Source of the DNA: Gammaproteobacteria bacterium
GTDB taxonomy: Bacteria; Pseudomonadota; Gammaproteobacteria; HK1
DNA length: 64,000 nucleotides
Assembly (NCBI GenBank): GCA_009937425.1
Contig: JAACFO010000001.1
Coordinates: 1 to 64,000, forward strand
Reading direction: 5' to 3'
Shown here: piece after piece, positions 52,058 through 61,521 of the stretch
Layout of the letters: the number at the start of each line of letters is the position of its first letter
How positions within the stretch are numbered: the stretch's first letter is position 1
Made by a program: the position numbers and the translations under genes
Notes under the pieces: generated by a model
What the model saw: only the letters and a program-made list of their open reading frames with translations
Databases searched by the model: none
What the model was told of the DNA's origin: nothing

Positions 52058-52804
52058 GTGCGGCTACGCATCATGACCTACAACATTCACCGCGCCATTG
52101 GTGTCGATCGGCGTTTCCGGCCGGAGCGCATTGTGAGAATTGCCGAGCACCATGCACCCGACGTGTTGTTGCTTCAGGAGGTGGACGAAGGCGTCCCCCG
52201 TTCCCGCGAACGCGATCTCGGCCGCGACCTCGCCGAAGCGTTGGGTTTTCCCTACTTCGTGGTTGGACACAATGTCTCCCTTCGAAAGGGTCGTTACGGA
52301 AATGCTACGCTGAGCCGGCATCCCATCGTGCGGGAACGCAATATCGACCTGACCATCGATTCGCGCAAGCGCAGGGGCTGTCAGCACACGACTATCGAAA
52401 TAGAGAAAGTGCGTGGGCATCTTCATAAGATCGACGTATTCAACATGCACCTCGGATTGTTGGCTCAGGAACGCGTACGTCAAATCGGAATGCTCGTTCG
52501 TTCGAAGGAGTTTTCCGATCTTGATCCACATCAACCATCTTTCGTAGGCGGTGACTTCAACGACTGGCGACTATTATTGCATCCGATTTTTACAGAGGTT
52601 CTGCGATTCGGGTGCGTTACCCAGAAGAGCTACAGTTCCGGCGGCACACTGCGCACCTATCCATCATTTTCTCCGAGGGGTGGGCTCGATCGCATTTACT
52701 ACCGGGGCCCGATCCGCGCATTGACGGCGCGTACTTGCCGGTTACGGCTATCCAAGGTTGCCAGTGATCACCTTCCCGTCATCGCGGACTTCGATTTGCA
52801 CTGA
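52058..52804 (+). CDS. Endonuclease/exonuclease/phosphatase (EEP) family protein
   Basis: 248 aa, GTG start after GGGAG. Core EEP motifs: RIMTYNIHRAIG, DVLLLQEVDEG (metal Glu), FNMHLGL, GGDFNDWR and ASDHLPVIADF (catalytic Asp-His). It has no signal peptide, so it acts in the cytoplasm. Substrate could be a nucleic acid end, phosphoester lipid or sugar phosphate. It is close to YbhP-type proteins by length. Confidence 0.88.
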   Translation: MRLRIMTYNIHRAIGVDRRFRPERIVRIAEHHAPDVLLLQEVDEGVPRSRERDLGRDLAEALGFPYFVVGHNVSLRKGRYGNATLSRHPIVRERNIDLTIDSRKRRGCQHTTIEIEKVRGHLHKIDVFNMHLGLLAQERVRQIGMLVRSKEFSDLDPHQPSFVGGDFNDWRLLLHPIFTEVLRFGCVTQKSYSSGGTLRTYPSFSPRGGLDRIYYRGPIRALTARTCRLRLSKVASDHLPVIADFDLH

Positions 52805-52817
52805 CAACCACAAAATC

Positions 52818-53198
52818 TCACTGGCTTTCTCCCGGCCCAACGAGATAGCTGTTGATGGCGATCAGCAAGCGCTCGAAGTCAATTGGTTTAGTGTGATAGT
52901 CATCGCATCCGGCTGCCAGTGCCTTTTCCCGATCACCGCTCATGGCGTGAGAGGATACTGCTATCACGGGGATGGCCATGGTCTCGGGCAGAGATTTTAG
53001 TTTGGCCGTCGCCTCCCAGCCATCCATTACCGGTAACACCAAATCCATGAGAATCAGATCCGGTAATGAATTAAGCGCCGATTCCACGCCTTCCTCGCCG
53101 TCTCTCGCCGCCAGCACATCGAATCCCCGGCGACGCAGACGACGGCTGAGCATGAACAGATTGTCGTCGTTGTCTTCTATATAGAGAATCGTCGCCAT
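52818..53198 (-). CDS. Receiver-only response regulator
   Basis: 126 aa, single CheY-like domain from ATG 53198. Acidic pocket (YIEDNDDN), phospho-Asp in LILMDLVLPVMDG, conserved switch Ser (AVSSHAM, usual Thr/Ser) and Lys (YHTKPID). No output domain. It follows the histidine kinase by 29 bases and probably is its partner, with signal passed to a diffusible target, as in DivK or CheY. Confidence 0.9.
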   Translation of the reverse strand: MATILYIEDNDDNLFMLSRRLRRRGFDVLAARDGEEGVESALNSLPDLILMDLVLPVMDGWEATAKLKSLPETMAIPVIAVSSHAMSGDREKALAAGCDDYHTKPIDFERLLIAINSYLVGPGESQ

Positions 53199-53227
53199 TC
53201 TGCTCTGCTCGTGCGCCGACGCTAAAC

Positions 53228-55933
53228 TCAGTCGTCCATCGTCAGTATCGTCGATGGCCCTGCTATCGGCAGCTGCACCCTGAAGGTCGTGCCTTTGCCG
53301 AGCTCGCTGTGCACACTGATCTCGCCGCCTAAAAGCGTGCACAGGCGGCGGCTTATGGCCAGACCCAGTCCCGTTCCCCCGTACTTGCGCGTCATCGAAT
53401 TGTCGGCGGGCGTGAACTCCTGATACAAGCGTTCAATCTGCCCGTCCGTCATGCCTATTCCTGTATCGGCAACTTCCACTACGAGCCAGTCTTGCGACGA
53501 CACCGATTCGCGCTCCGCGGTCAAAGTGACCGCGCCCTTCTCGGTGAACTTGAACGCGTTACTGAGTAGATTGAGCAGAATCTGACGAACCCTCGTAATA
53601 TCCGAGTGCATTGTGCCTAGATCGTCCTCACAGTGGACGATCAGTTGATTGTCGTTCGCGATTGCCAGTCCCTTCGCGGTGGTGGAAACGTCGTGCACCA
53701 TCGGCGGTATGTGAAAATCCTCGATATGCAGATCAAGCCTTCCAGCTTCGATCTTGGTGAGATCCAGAAGGTCGTTGATGAGATGAAGTAAGTGCCTGCC
53801 CGCGGACACAATACGCTGCAGGGGCTCGCTGAGGTCGCCCTCGTCCAGCTCTTCCGCTTCTTCCCTGAGCATTTCGGCAAGACCGATGATGGCATTCAAG
53901 GGTGTGCGTAGTTCGTGGCTGACGTTGGCGAGAAACTGGCTCTTGGTGCGCGTCGCAGCCTCCGCCTGCTCCTTTGCATTTCGCAGCGCCATCTCCGCTT
54001 CCTTGCGCACCGTAATATCGGTCAGGGATCCAGCCACACGGTAAACGTGACCGCTATCATCGCGTTGCCCAATGCCCCGGTTCAATACCCAGCGCTCGAT
54101 GCCCTCTTCGCTGTTTATTCGGTACTCGCAAGAGTAGAACTCAGCATCACCGCGCAGATGTGCTTGCATCGCCTTCAGATGGCGTGCGCGATCATCGGGA
54201 TGCACACAGGCCAACATTTGCTCACTGTTGAGAACCGTATCCCCGTGGCTCATACCTGCAATGTCCTTGAACCGTGGCGAAATATAGATGCGATCGTTGT
54301 CCGTATCCCAATCCCAGAGCCCGTCGTTGGATCCCTTTACCGCCAGCGCGTAGCGCTCTTCGCTGCGACGTAGCGCAGCCTCGGTATCTTTCAGGCCGGT
54401 AATATCGAAGTACGTCGCCATATGCCCGCCGTTCGGCAACACGACGTACTGGAACTGCAGGATCTTTCCGTCGGCGAGACGCATCTCCGTCGGGCCTGAA
54501 CTGCCGCTCTGCATCGCATCCAGGCGGCTTTCCAGGAACGAGTCCCATTCATCGTCCTCAACCTGGTACAAGCCGAGCTCTCTGGTTCGTTCGATGTCCT
54601 CGCGCAAGGTGCGCCCTGGCGTGTAGAACTCCTCCTCAATGCCCCAAATCTCGCGGTAGGCGCGATTGGTCATACGAATGTTGAGATCCTCGTCCATGAA
54701 GAGAATGCCGTATCGAATCGTGTCGAGCACGGCGTTGAGCTCCCGCAACGCCGTATCGAGCTCCTGCTCGCGCTGTTTGAGACCGGTGATGTCCATGTAA
54801 ACCGCCACGCGTCCACCATCGCGTGTCTTGCGTTCGTTCACCTGAAACCAACGCCCGTCACGGAGTTGGTAGACGTGGGCTCCGGAGGGATTGCGATGAG
54901 CCTGTAGACGTTCTGCGACCCATTCCTCCACGCGCCCCTCCGCCGTAGGTACCAGGCCGCTCTGCGCTGCCTTTCTCACCATGTCTTCGAACTTCTTGCC
55001 GATTGGCGCGCCTCCGTCGCTGAGTCGGTAGAGGAAATCGGTGAAGCGTTTGTTGCTGAGCGCCAGAAGATCGCTCGAATCATAGAGAGCAAAACCCTCG
55101 GAGATGCTCTCGATTGCGTCGCGCAGTTGCACTTCTGCCTGGCGTCTGGTGGTTTCCGCGTACTCACGGTCGGCCATCAGTTGCTGGCGCTCATTGAGAC
55201 TGTCGCGAAATATTCTCAGGGCGCTTGTCATAGCGCCGATCTCGTCGCGCCCGGACACTGGAATTCTGGTGTCCAGGTCACCGCCGATGATGGCCGTCAT
55301 GGCGGTCATGAGCCGATTCAACGGCCGGGTAATGGATAGCACCACCAGCACGGTTAAACCTAAACCGAGCAAGACAGCGATCAACATGACTGCCAGCGAC
55401 GTATCACCTGCGCGGTGTGCATCGGCGAGAGCCTCCCGGCGACGAACAGCAACCTCGTTGTCAAAATTGTTCACCATGTCCGAGAGGCGCCGATCGACGA
55501 CGCGAATGTGCTCTAGACCTTTTGCCAGAAAGGAATCGCCGAGCGCCCGCTGATTATCGGCGTAAGATTCGATGGCGATCTGAGTCGTATCCATGAGTGA
55601 GCCAACATCGAGACGCAGAACAGCTACGCCTTCCGGATCGAAGCTCTCCAGATTGTCGAGCTTTTCTGTAAGTACACGACGGGCGGCAATGACATTGTCT
55701 TCGGTGCGCTCGCGCGGACCGACACCCAGCTCGAGCAACCAGTACTTGAGATCCCCGAAGGCTTTGTTCGCGTCAATGGCGGTATCCAGCTTGCTGATGA
55801 GTCGTTCATCGGAAACGAGCATTTCCGCGCCCTGACCGACCTTGCCTCTCAGATAGATGTTGGATGCAAGCATCGCCAGCAAAAGAACACTGGAGAGCGT
55901 AATCAATCGTAAAGGGATCGATACCTGAAACAT
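53228..55933 (-). CDS. Membrane PAS sensor histidine kinase
   Basis: 901 aa from ATG 55933, placed six bases after GAGG; the track TTG at 55948 is less likely. Domain order: N-terminal helix, periplasmic four-helix region (about 30-185), second helix, HAMP (about 205-260), three PAS domains (about 275-390, 400-520, 525-645, the last with a PAC), HisKA ([25 protein letters not shown], about 665-735), and HATPase with [19 protein letters not shown] and [13 protein letters not shown]. There is no receiver domain, matching the separate regulator gene downstream. The signal is unknown. Confidence 0.92.
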   Translation of the reverse strand: MFQVSIPLRLITLSSVLLLAMLASNIYLRGKVGQGAEMLVSDERLISKLDTAIDANKAFGDLKYWLLELGVGPRERTEDNVIAARRVLTEKLDNLESFDPEGVAVLRLDVGSLMDTTQIAIESYADNQRALGDSFLAKGLEHIRVVDRRLSDMVNNFDNEVAVRRREALADAHRAGDTSLAVMLIAVLLGLGLTVLVVLSITRPLNRLMTAMTAIIGGDLDTRIPVSGRDEIGAMTSALRIFRDSLNERQQLMADREYAETTRRQAEVQLRDAIESISEGFALYDSSDLLALSNKRFTDFLYRLSDGGAPIGKKFEDMVRKAAQSGLVPTAEGRVEEWVAERLQAHRNPSGAHVYQLRDGRWFQVNERKTRDGGRVAVYMDITGLKQREQELDTALRELNAVLDTIRYGILFMDEDLNIRMTNRAYREIWGIEEEFYTPGRTLREDIERTRELGLYQVEDDEWDSFLESRLDAMQSGSSGPTEMRLADGKILQFQYVVLPNGGHMATYFDITGLKDTEAALRRSEERYALAVKGSNDGLWDWDTDNDRIYISPRFKDIAGMSHGDTVLNSEQMLACVHPDDRARHLKAMQAHLRGDAEFYSCEYRINSEEGIERWVLNRGIGQRDDSGHVYRVAGSLTDITVRKEAEMALRNAKEQAEAATRTKSQFLANVSHELRTPLNAIIGLAEMLREEAEELDEGDLSEPLQRIVSAGRHLLHLINDLLDLTKIEAGRLDLHIEDFHIPPMVHDVSTTAKGLAIANDNQLIVHCEDDLGTMHSDITRVRQILLNLLSNAFKFTEKGAVTLTAERESVSSQDWLVVEVADTGIGMTDGQIERLYQEFTPADNSMTRKYGGTGLGLAISRRLCTLLGGEISVHSELGKGTTFRVQLPIAGPSTILTMDD

Positions 55934-56000
55934 CGGTCGCCTCGTCAAATGTTATTCGGGTTAAGAAATCGCACGATACTGCCAGTACTACCGCAAACTG

Positions 56001-57389
56001 CTACGCGTAGTGCAGTTCACCTTCTTCTTTGAGCATCACGACGGCCTTGCGAACGGCCTGGGCGGTGTGCTCCAGATCCTCGTCCGAGTGCTTGCACGAT
56101 GTGCTGCCCCCGGGTCTTCCGGAAATATCGACGCCGTTGAGCATGAGCGCCAGTCTGAACTTTCCGGCCCCGGGATGCTTGCCGCCGGTACGCAGGACCT
56201 CGGGAGCCAGAGAACTCGCATCGAATCCCATCGGATCGATGTCGACGCCGCTGGGGTTAGTGAAGAAGTACACCGCGGAGTGTTCACCGAAGGCCGCCCA
56301 CGGCACGCCTTCGTCGGCAAAAACGCGATTGAGTATGGATTGCAGATGCTGGGCCTGCGCCGTGGCAATCGCGCAGGCCTCGCCATCGGCGATGATCTCC
56401 AGGCACGCGATACCCGCAGCGGCGCTCACCGGATTCGCGTTGAAGGTACCCTGATGCTGAATCTTCTCCCGGCCGCTTTGTTGCGCCTGTTCGAAGTCAA
56501 GCAGGTCGAGAATGTCCTTTCGACCCACCACCGCTCCTCCCGGTAATCCGCCGGCGAGAATTTTTGCCAGGCTGGTCAGATCGGGAGTGATCCCATAGTG
56601 AGCCTGGGCACCGCCGGGTGACACACGGAATCCCGTAACCACCTCATCGAATATCAGCACGATACCGCGCTCGGCGGTGGCTTCGCGCAGAGCCGCCAGG
56701 AAGTCCCTGGACATGGGTGACCATCCGAAACTGGCACCCGTGGGTTCTAGAATGACGGCGGCGATGTCATCCCGGGACGCAAGCAGTGCGAGGGTCGCCA
56801 TCAAATCGTTGGGGGGTGCGATGAGCACGTTTTCGGCAATGCCCGGGAGCACGCCCGGCGTCGGCGAGCCATCGAAGTGATCGTCACAGCCGAAGGCCAC
56901 GTGATCCTGCCAGCCATGAAAGTGGCCTTTGAATCGCACCAGAACGGATTTGCCCGTGTATGCGCGCGCCAGTCGCAGAGCCATCAAATTCGCCTCGGTC
57001 CCGGATGAGGTAAAGCGCACGCGCTCGGCGCAGGGAACGAGTTGCTGAACGAGCTCCGCCCAGCGAAGCTCGAGCTCGTGACAGGCGGCATAGTGGGTGC
57101 CGAGATTCAGCTGCCGGTGGACGGCTTCCACAACGCGGGGGTCGTTGTGTCCCAGCAACAAGGCGCCGTGCCCGCCGTAATAATCCACGTATTCGTTACC
57201 GTCCACGTCCCATTTGTGCGCTCCCTCGGCGCGGTTGACGTAAACCGGATAGGGGTTCAGCTGCCGGGAGTCGTGCACGATGCCGCTCGGCAGTACTTGC
57301 CGCGCCCGGGACGCGAGTGCTTCGGACGTGGCGGTTCGCTGCCGATAGGCGGCGATGATTGTCGAGTTCGTGCGGCTCTCGTCGAGCAT
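56001..57389 (-). CDS. Class III aminotransferase, glutamate-1-semialdehyde aminomutase-like
   Basis: 462 aa, ATG 57389 after AGGAGGGGAG. PLP fold type I, GSA-aminomutase branch: QVLPSGIVHDSRQLNPYPVYV, TSSGTEANLMALRLARAYTGK, RFKGHFHGWQDHVAFG, FDEVVTGFR and PLP Lys in SLAKILAGGLPGGAVVG. HemL proper is about 430 aa and normally conserved; the QQSGREKIQHQGTFNANPV region fits the wider amino-mutase/beta-amino-acid aminotransferase group. I therefore do not assign hemL. It stands alone, divergent from the methyltransferase-like gene. Confidence 0.85.
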   Translation of the reverse strand: MLDESRTNSTIIAAYRQRTATSEALASRARQVLPSGIVHDSRQLNPYPVYVNRAEGAHKWDVDGNEYVDYYGGHGALLLGHNDPRVVEAVHRQLNLGTHYAACHELELRWAELVQQLVPCAERVRFTSSGTEANLMALRLARAYTGKSVLVRFKGHFHGWQDHVAFGCDDHFDGSPTPGVLPGIAENVLIAPPNDLMATLALLASRDDIAAVILEPTGASFGWSPMSRDFLAALREATAERGIVLIFDEVVTGFRVSPGGAQAHYGITPDLTSLAKILAGGLPGGAVVGRKDILDLLDFEQAQQSGREKIQHQGTFNANPVSAAAGIACLEIIADGEACAIATAQAQHLQSILNRVFADEGVPWAAFGEHSAVYFFTNPSGVDIDPMGFDASSLAPEVLRTGGKHPGAGKFRLALMLNGVDISGRPGGSTSCKHSDEDLEHTAQAVRKAVVMLKEEGELHYA

Positions 57390-57469
57390 CGGTTGCTCCC
57401 CTCCTTGCCAGTGTGTGGCATCGTTATCCGCATGTTAGCAGCGATGCGCGCTAGCCGGGCTCCGCCCTC

Positions 57470-57475
57470 TATAAT
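57470..57475 (+). promoter_or_regulatory. Consensus -10 box before the methyltransferase-like gene
   Basis: A perfect TATAAT lies 30 bases before ATG 57505, with no good -35 match. It is the only exact consensus -10 I noticed in the intergenic regions. Confidence 0.45.
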
Positions 57476-57504
57476 GCGCCTGAATTCGCCACAGACCACA
57501 CAAC

Positions 57505-58173
57505 ATGAGCCGGGAATTCAATCTGCAACCGCCGCAAGCTTATGCGCGTCTTTGCGAGACCCTCTCGGCCCGAGGCGGCGCGCCTGCCGTGGCCCCGGCC
57601 GTTGGCGAAGTGGCCCGGGTCCTGGCCGCATCGCGGCCAGGAGGCGTTTTCTTGTGCCTGGGTCGTGGCGCCGGCGAGATGGCCGCCTGGATTTTGGACG
57701 GCATGGATCTCTCCGGGCGCCTGGTTGTTGTCGTCCAGGATAGTGATGAGGCCGAAGTTCTGCGGCCCATCCTCGGCAACGACCTGCGGATCACCGTGCA
57801 CGCGCAGGAAGCAGCAGCTTTTCTCGGCGACGTCCGGGATCACCGTTTCGACCTGATCACCGATTTGAGTTCTGGACAACCCGCCGATCTCACTCGGTTG
57901 GCCCTGGGCCGTCTGGCGCTCGGCGCCTTCTACGTGAGTCTGCACGGCGCCCCGGAGCTGAGCGAAATGCTCAGCGGGCAAACCGCGGGCGGGGGGGACC
58001 AGGAGGCGGCCCTGGACCCCGCTGGCTTCGCCTTCGCGCATCTGTCCGGGGAGCTGGGCATCTCGTTGATTGTGCGCGGGCCGCAGAGGGTCCAGGCGAA
58101 ACGTCGCGGTGGCCGGCGCGCCAGGCAGGGGGTCACGCCGCTGTTCTCATCCAGAACCCCGAGGCGCCGGTAG
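57505..58173 (+). CDS. Methyltransferase-like Rossmann protein
   Basis: 222 aa. GGVFLCLGRGAGEMAAWILDGM resembles SAM-binding motif I and VVVVQDSDEAEVLRPIL motif II of O-methyltransferases, but the acidic metal site of catechol-type enzymes is not obvious. The C-terminus is very basic (AKRRGGRRARQG). It may be a predicted O-methyltransferase; catalytic activity cannot be judged. Monocistronic, divergent from the class III aminotransferase. Confidence 0.65.
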   Translation: MSREFNLQPPQAYARLCETLSARGGAPAVAPAVGEVARVLAASRPGGVFLCLGRGAGEMAAWILDGMDLSGRLVVVVQDSDEAEVLRPILGNDLRITVHAQEAAAFLGDVRDHRFDLITDLSSGQPADLTRLALGRLALGAFYVSLHGAPELSEMLSGQTAGGGDQEAALDPAGFAFAHLSGELGISLIVRGPQRVQAKRRGGRRARQGVTPLFSSRTPRRR

Positions 58174-58395
58174 TGGATCCAGCCGCTGCAGGCGGCGGTC
58201 CATCAGCGGGGTTCAGGTCGGCCTCCGAGGCAGCAAGTTCTCGCATAGGCTGGCAAACAGCGGTACTATTCGACTTTGGGCGGCTTGGCCGGTTGCTTAG
58301 ACAACCTGAGGGCCGGGAAGGATTCAGTCAGCGACACGGCCAGATGCCGTGCCGCGTATCACGTTCCGCTGTTTACTGGCGGCGAAAGCGCGACT

Positions 58396-58405
58396 AGGGA
58401 GGAGT
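58396..58405 (+). promoter_or_regulatory. Strong ribosome binding site of the lipoprotein gene
   Basis: AGGGAGGAGT ends five bases before the ATG at 58410. It is the longest anti-SD match noticed in the window, fitting an abundant structural lipoprotein. Confidence 0.6.
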
Positions 58406-58409
58406 AAAT

Positions 58410-58697
58410 ATGTCCAGACGCATCGTTCGATTGCTGGTCACGACGATGGCCGTGGGGTTCATTGTGTTGGGGTCCGGCTGTGCGTCGGATGACGATATTT
58501 CCAAGCTCCGCATTGAAGTCAAGCAAGCCAAGGGCGCCGCTGACAGGGCCGAACGGGCCGCTAACGATGCGGATTCGGCAGCCAACGCGTCTGTGCGTCT
58601 TTCGGCAGAAGCTCTCAATGCCGCCGAGGCAGCCCATGCCTGCTGCAGAGCGAATACCGAGAAGAGAATTCGCGCAGAATCGAAGCTGGGATCGTAG
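58410..58697 (+). CDS. Lpp/OprI-type alanine-zipper lipoprotein
   Basis: 95 aa. Signal peptide with lipobox (VLGSGC), then a single continuous helix of heptads rich in Ala (AKGAADRAERAANDADSAANASVRLSAEALNAAEAAHACC) like the alanine-zipper OprI group of Pseudomonas. Two cysteines sit near the end (ACC). The C-terminus KLGS has Lys near the end but not the terminal Lys used by Lpp for peptidoglycan attachment, so covalent anchoring is uncertain. Strong Shine-Dalgarno and a downstream terminator suggest high expression. Confidence 0.88.
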   Translation: MSRRIVRLLVTTMAVGFIVLGSGCASDDDISKLRIEVKQAKGAADRAERAANDADSAANASVRLSAEALNAAEAAHACCRANTEKRIRAESKLGS

Positions 58698-58733
58698 CAG
58701 CCCAAGCCAGAGGGCCTTCTTCGGGTTCTTTGA

Positions 58734-58751
58734 CGGGGGCGTAAGCCCCCG
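58734..58751. terminator. GC-rich hairpin after the lipoprotein gene
   Basis: CGGGGGC-GTAA-GCCCCCG, a seven-base perfect stem with a four-base loop, 37 bases after the lipoprotein stop. It is followed by GGTTAAAC rather than a T run, so it may act as an mRNA-stabilising hairpin or weak terminator. Confidence 0.5.
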
Positions 58752-58778
58752 GTTAAACGTCTGACGATTCATCGAAAC

Positions 58779-58808
58779 GCCCGCGCACCGTCGCGGGCTG
58801 TTTCTGTC
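58779..58808 (+). terminator. Intrinsic terminator between lipoprotein and ABM genes
   Basis: GCCCGCG-CACCGT-CGCGGGC followed by TGTTTCTGTC on the plus strand; the opposite strand has GTTTCGAT after the stem, so it may terminate in both directions between these convergent genes. Confidence 0.65.
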
Positions 58809-58825
58809 AGGGTCGACTCCCCGCT

Positions 58826-59185
58826 CTACCGGCTGTCGTCGTCGGTGCTTAAAAACACCTCGTGGACGCCCAGCTCGCTCGGGCCGGCGAACATTTCCTT
58901 TGGTGGACGGTCCTTGTGCGCTTCGGCGAAGGCGGGACTTTTGGTCCAGGCGACGAAGTCATCGAATGTCTGCCACCATGTCTTGACCTCGTAGTAGCCT
59001 TGGGTATCCGGGTCGTCGCGCCAGCCACCGCTCTCGCGGTCGAAGCGCACGGGCCTGGGGCGGTGGACCTCGTTGCGCACAAAACCCGGGGACCCGTCAA
59101 TCAGATGGGCACGGTTGCGGAAGCGGTCCTCGAAGTCGATCTCGTGACCGGCCGCGACCGGAATGCGATTGGTAACGACTATCAT
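58826..59185 (-). CDS. ABM/heme-monooxygenase-like protein
   Basis: 119 aa. Dimeric alpha-beta barrel of the IsdG/HmoB/ABM kind: VVTNRIPVAAGHEIDFEDRFRNRAHLIDGSPGFVRNEVHRP, YYEVKTWWQTFDDFVAWTKSPAFAEAH. The W-T-x-F-x-W-T pattern is usual for this family, whose members degrade heme or oxidise quinols. No heme gene is adjacent. Divergent from the catabolic operon at 59281. Confidence 0.85.
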   Translation of the reverse strand: MIVVTNRIPVAAGHEIDFEDRFRNRAHLIDGSPGFVRNEVHRPRPVRFDRESGGWRDDPDTQGYYEVKTWWQTFDDFVAWTKSPAFAEAHKDRPPKEMFAGPSELGVHEVFLSTDDDSR

Positions 59186-59280
59186 GGGAATTCCTTCATG
59201 GCGGAAACAGGTCGCTGTCAGGGTAACGGCGAAACGCCGATGGAACCAGGGTTAGCAGTTGACGGTGGGGGACATGCTCG

Positions 59281-60237
59281 ATGAGTGATCGACAATTCCT
59301 GGAGCTCGAACACATCCAACAGGCCCACGAGCGCATCAAGGACGCTGTGCGCCGAACCCCGTGTTTGCGCACGCGTTTTTTTCACTCGCCGGCGATCCAG
59401 GACGCGTCTTTGTCGCTCAAGCTGGAATGTCTCCAGGTCAGCGGCTCGTTCAAGGCGCGGGGTGCCAGCAACAAGGTACTGACCCTGGCGGCGGCTGCGC
59501 GTCAGCGGGGACTCGTCACCGCGTCAGGCGGCAATCACGGCCTCGGTGTCGCCTATGCCGGTCGGCGGATCGGCGCACCCGTGCACGTTTATTTGCCCGC
59601 TTCCACACCCGCCTCGAAAGCAGAGAAGCTCGAACGCTGGGGTGCGCGAGTGATATTCGCGGGCGAGGTATGGGACGACGCCAACGCGCAAGCGCAACAG
59701 GCCGCCGAGCGCGACGGCATGACCTACGTGCATCCTTTTGCGGACCCGGCCGTAATGGCAGGTCAGGGCACGGTGGGGCTCGAGATCCTGAAACAATCAC
59801 CTTCCGTCGACACGGTCGTGGTATCCATCGGCGGCGGCGGCTTGATCTCCGGGGTCGCCACCGCGCTGAAGGCGAGCAAAGCCGGTATCAAGGTCATCGG
59901 TGTCGAGCCCGGCGGCGCGCCTACGCTCACACGCAGCATCGAGGCCGGTCGGATTGTGGAACTCGACGCCATCACCACCGAGGCCAACACGCTGGCCCCC
60001 CGGCGCACCGAACAGATGAACCTGGACATTGTGCGCGAGTGCGTCGACGAGATCGTGCTGGTCGAGGACGACGACATGCGTGCCGCGGCGCGCTGGCTGT
60101 GGTTCGAAATGGGGCTCGCTATCGAACTCAGTGCCGGGGCGGCGGTTGCCGCCCTGCGCACCGGCGCGTACCGCCCCTCGCCGGACGAGAACATCTGCGC
60201 CGTGGTGTGCGGCTCGGGAACCGACGGCTTGCAATAA
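59281..60237 (+). CDS. Serine/threonine dehydratase-type PLP enzyme
   Basis: 318 aa, fold type II. PLP lysine in VSGSFKARGASNKVL, phosphate loop SGGNHGLGVAYA, and glycine-rich SIGGGGLISGVATAL. It lacks the C-terminal regulatory domain of IlvA, so it belongs with catabolic dehydratases (TdcB, serine racemase/hydroxyaspartate dehydratase, ectoine-utilisation EutB-like). Substrate likely a beta-hydroxy amino acid. First gene of a four-gene operon; MFS gene follows at five bases. Confidence 0.87.
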   Translation: MSDRQFLELEHIQQAHERIKDAVRRTPCLRTRFFHSPAIQDASLSLKLECLQVSGSFKARGASNKVLTLAAAARQRGLVTASGGNHGLGVAYAGRRIGAPVHVYLPASTPASKAEKLERWGARVIFAGEVWDDANAQAQQAAERDGMTYVHPFADPAVMAGQGTVGLEILKQSPSVDTVVVSIGGGGLISGVATALKASKAGIKVIGVEPGGAPTLTRSIEAGRIVELDAITTEANTLAPRRTEQMNLDIVRECVDEIVLVEDDDMRAAARWLWFEMGLAIELSAGAAVAALRTGAYRPSPDENICAVVCGSGTDGLQ

Positions 60238-60242
60238 AGCGC

Positions 60243-61487
60243 GTGCCCTTCGTTGCCTATGTCAAATTCGCGGCTGCCCATCGACGGCTGATCGCGTTCG
60301 GCTTTCTGGCGGCATTCACCTCCAGCTTCGGCCAGACCTACTACATCGGCATCTTCGGACCGGCGATTCAGTCCGAGTTCGGCCTTTCCCACACGGCCTG
60401 GGCCACGATCTACATGCTCGGTACGCTGGGCAGTGCGCTTCTGCTGCCCTGGAGCGGCAAGCAGATCGATAGACTCGAATTGAGGCTTTATACGTCGCTG
60501 GTTGGCCTGTTGGCGGTGGTGGCGTGCACGGTCACGGCCCTTGCAATCAACCCGGCGATGCTCGTGATTGCCATCTTCCTGCTGCGCCAATCGGGTCAGG
60601 GTTTGATGAGCCACGTGGGCATCACCACCATGGCACGTTATTTCGATACGGGAAGGGGGCGTGCTATCGCCATCGCCACCATGGGTTTTGCCGTTGGCGA
60701 AGCCTTTCTGCCCTTCGTCGCCGTGTTGATGATCGCGGTGCTGGGATGGCGTTGGTCCTACGGGGCGACGGCGCTGGTGCTGGCGCTGGTGCTGGTACCC
60801 GCAGCCCTGTGGTTATTAAAAGGCCACGTGGAAAGACACCGCGCGCATCTGGTGCATCTCGCAACATCCCGGGCATCTGAAAACCGTCAAGCCCGATCCT
60901 GGACGCGGGCTGAAATGCTGCGCGACCCCCGTTTCTACCTGCTGATGCCAGGGGTTCTGGCGCCGGCCGTGGTGCTCACCGCCATGTTCTTTCACCACCT
61001 CAACCTGGCGGACGCCAAAGCCTGGTCCCACGCCTGGATCACCGGCAGCTATGTAGTCTATGCGCTCGCGGTGGTGGTAACTTCCCTGGCGACAGGGCCC
61101 GCCATCGACCGCTTCGGCGCGACGCGGCTGGTCCCCTACATGCTCATTCCAATGATCGCCGCCATGGTGATAGTGGCGCAGTTCGAGAATGCCTGGATTG
61201 CGTGGCCGTACCTGTTTCTCATCGGCGTCAGCACCGCCATTGGCCACACCGCGGTATCCGCCATGTGGGCCGAGCTCTACGGTGTCGCCAATCTCGGCTC
61301 CATCAGAAGCCTCGCCACCGCCACCGGCGTCCTGGCCTCGGCCCTGGGCCCCGTGTCCCTGGGCACCTTGATGGACCATGGTGTATCCATCGAGACCGGT
61401 TGCCTTGTGTTCGCTGCATACGCCACCATCGGCACTGTGTTGATGGGCGTTGCACTGGGCTTCCGATTCACACGAAAACGGGTTTAA
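60243..61487 (+). CDS. MFS transporter
   Basis: 414 aa from GTG 60243 in the frame reported by the track from 59361; the upstream part of that frame shadows the dehydratase gene. Twelve predicted helices; FGQTYYIGIFGPAIQSEFGLSHTAWATIYMLGTLGSALLLPWSGKQIDR has the MFS loop 2-3 pattern, and RYFDTGRGRAIAIATMG matches oxalate/formate-antiporter-like members that take up small organic acids. Its neighbours suggest an amino-acid-derived substrate. Confidence 0.87.
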   Translation: MPFVAYVKFAAAHRRLIAFGFLAAFTSSFGQTYYIGIFGPAIQSEFGLSHTAWATIYMLGTLGSALLLPWSGKQIDRLELRLYTSLVGLLAVVACTVTALAINPAMLVIAIFLLRQSGQGLMSHVGITTMARYFDTGRGRAIAIATMGFAVGEAFLPFVAVLMIAVLGWRWSYGATALVLALVLVPAALWLLKGHVERHRAHLVHLATSRASENRQARSWTRAEMLRDPRFYLLMPGVLAPAVVLTAMFFHHLNLADAKAWSHAWITGSYVVYALAVVVTSLATGPAIDRFGATRLVPYMLIPMIAAMVIVAQFENAWIAWPYLFLIGVSTAIGHTAVSAMWAELYGVANLGSIRSLATATGVLASALGPVSLGTLMDHGVSIETGCLVFAAYATIGTVLMGVALGFRFTRKRV

Positions 61488-61521
61488 CAACGCACAGGCG
61501 CGAACAGGGGGGCACAGAATC

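Noticed and set aside
56001-57389. Call as hemL
   Set aside because: The protein is GSA-aminomutase-like but longer and with divergent C-terminal sequence; several other class III aminotransferases share these motifs.
59361-60242. 5' part of the frame 59361-61487
   Set aside because: Arg/Gly-rich shadow of the dehydratase gene; the MFS protein begins at GTG 60243.
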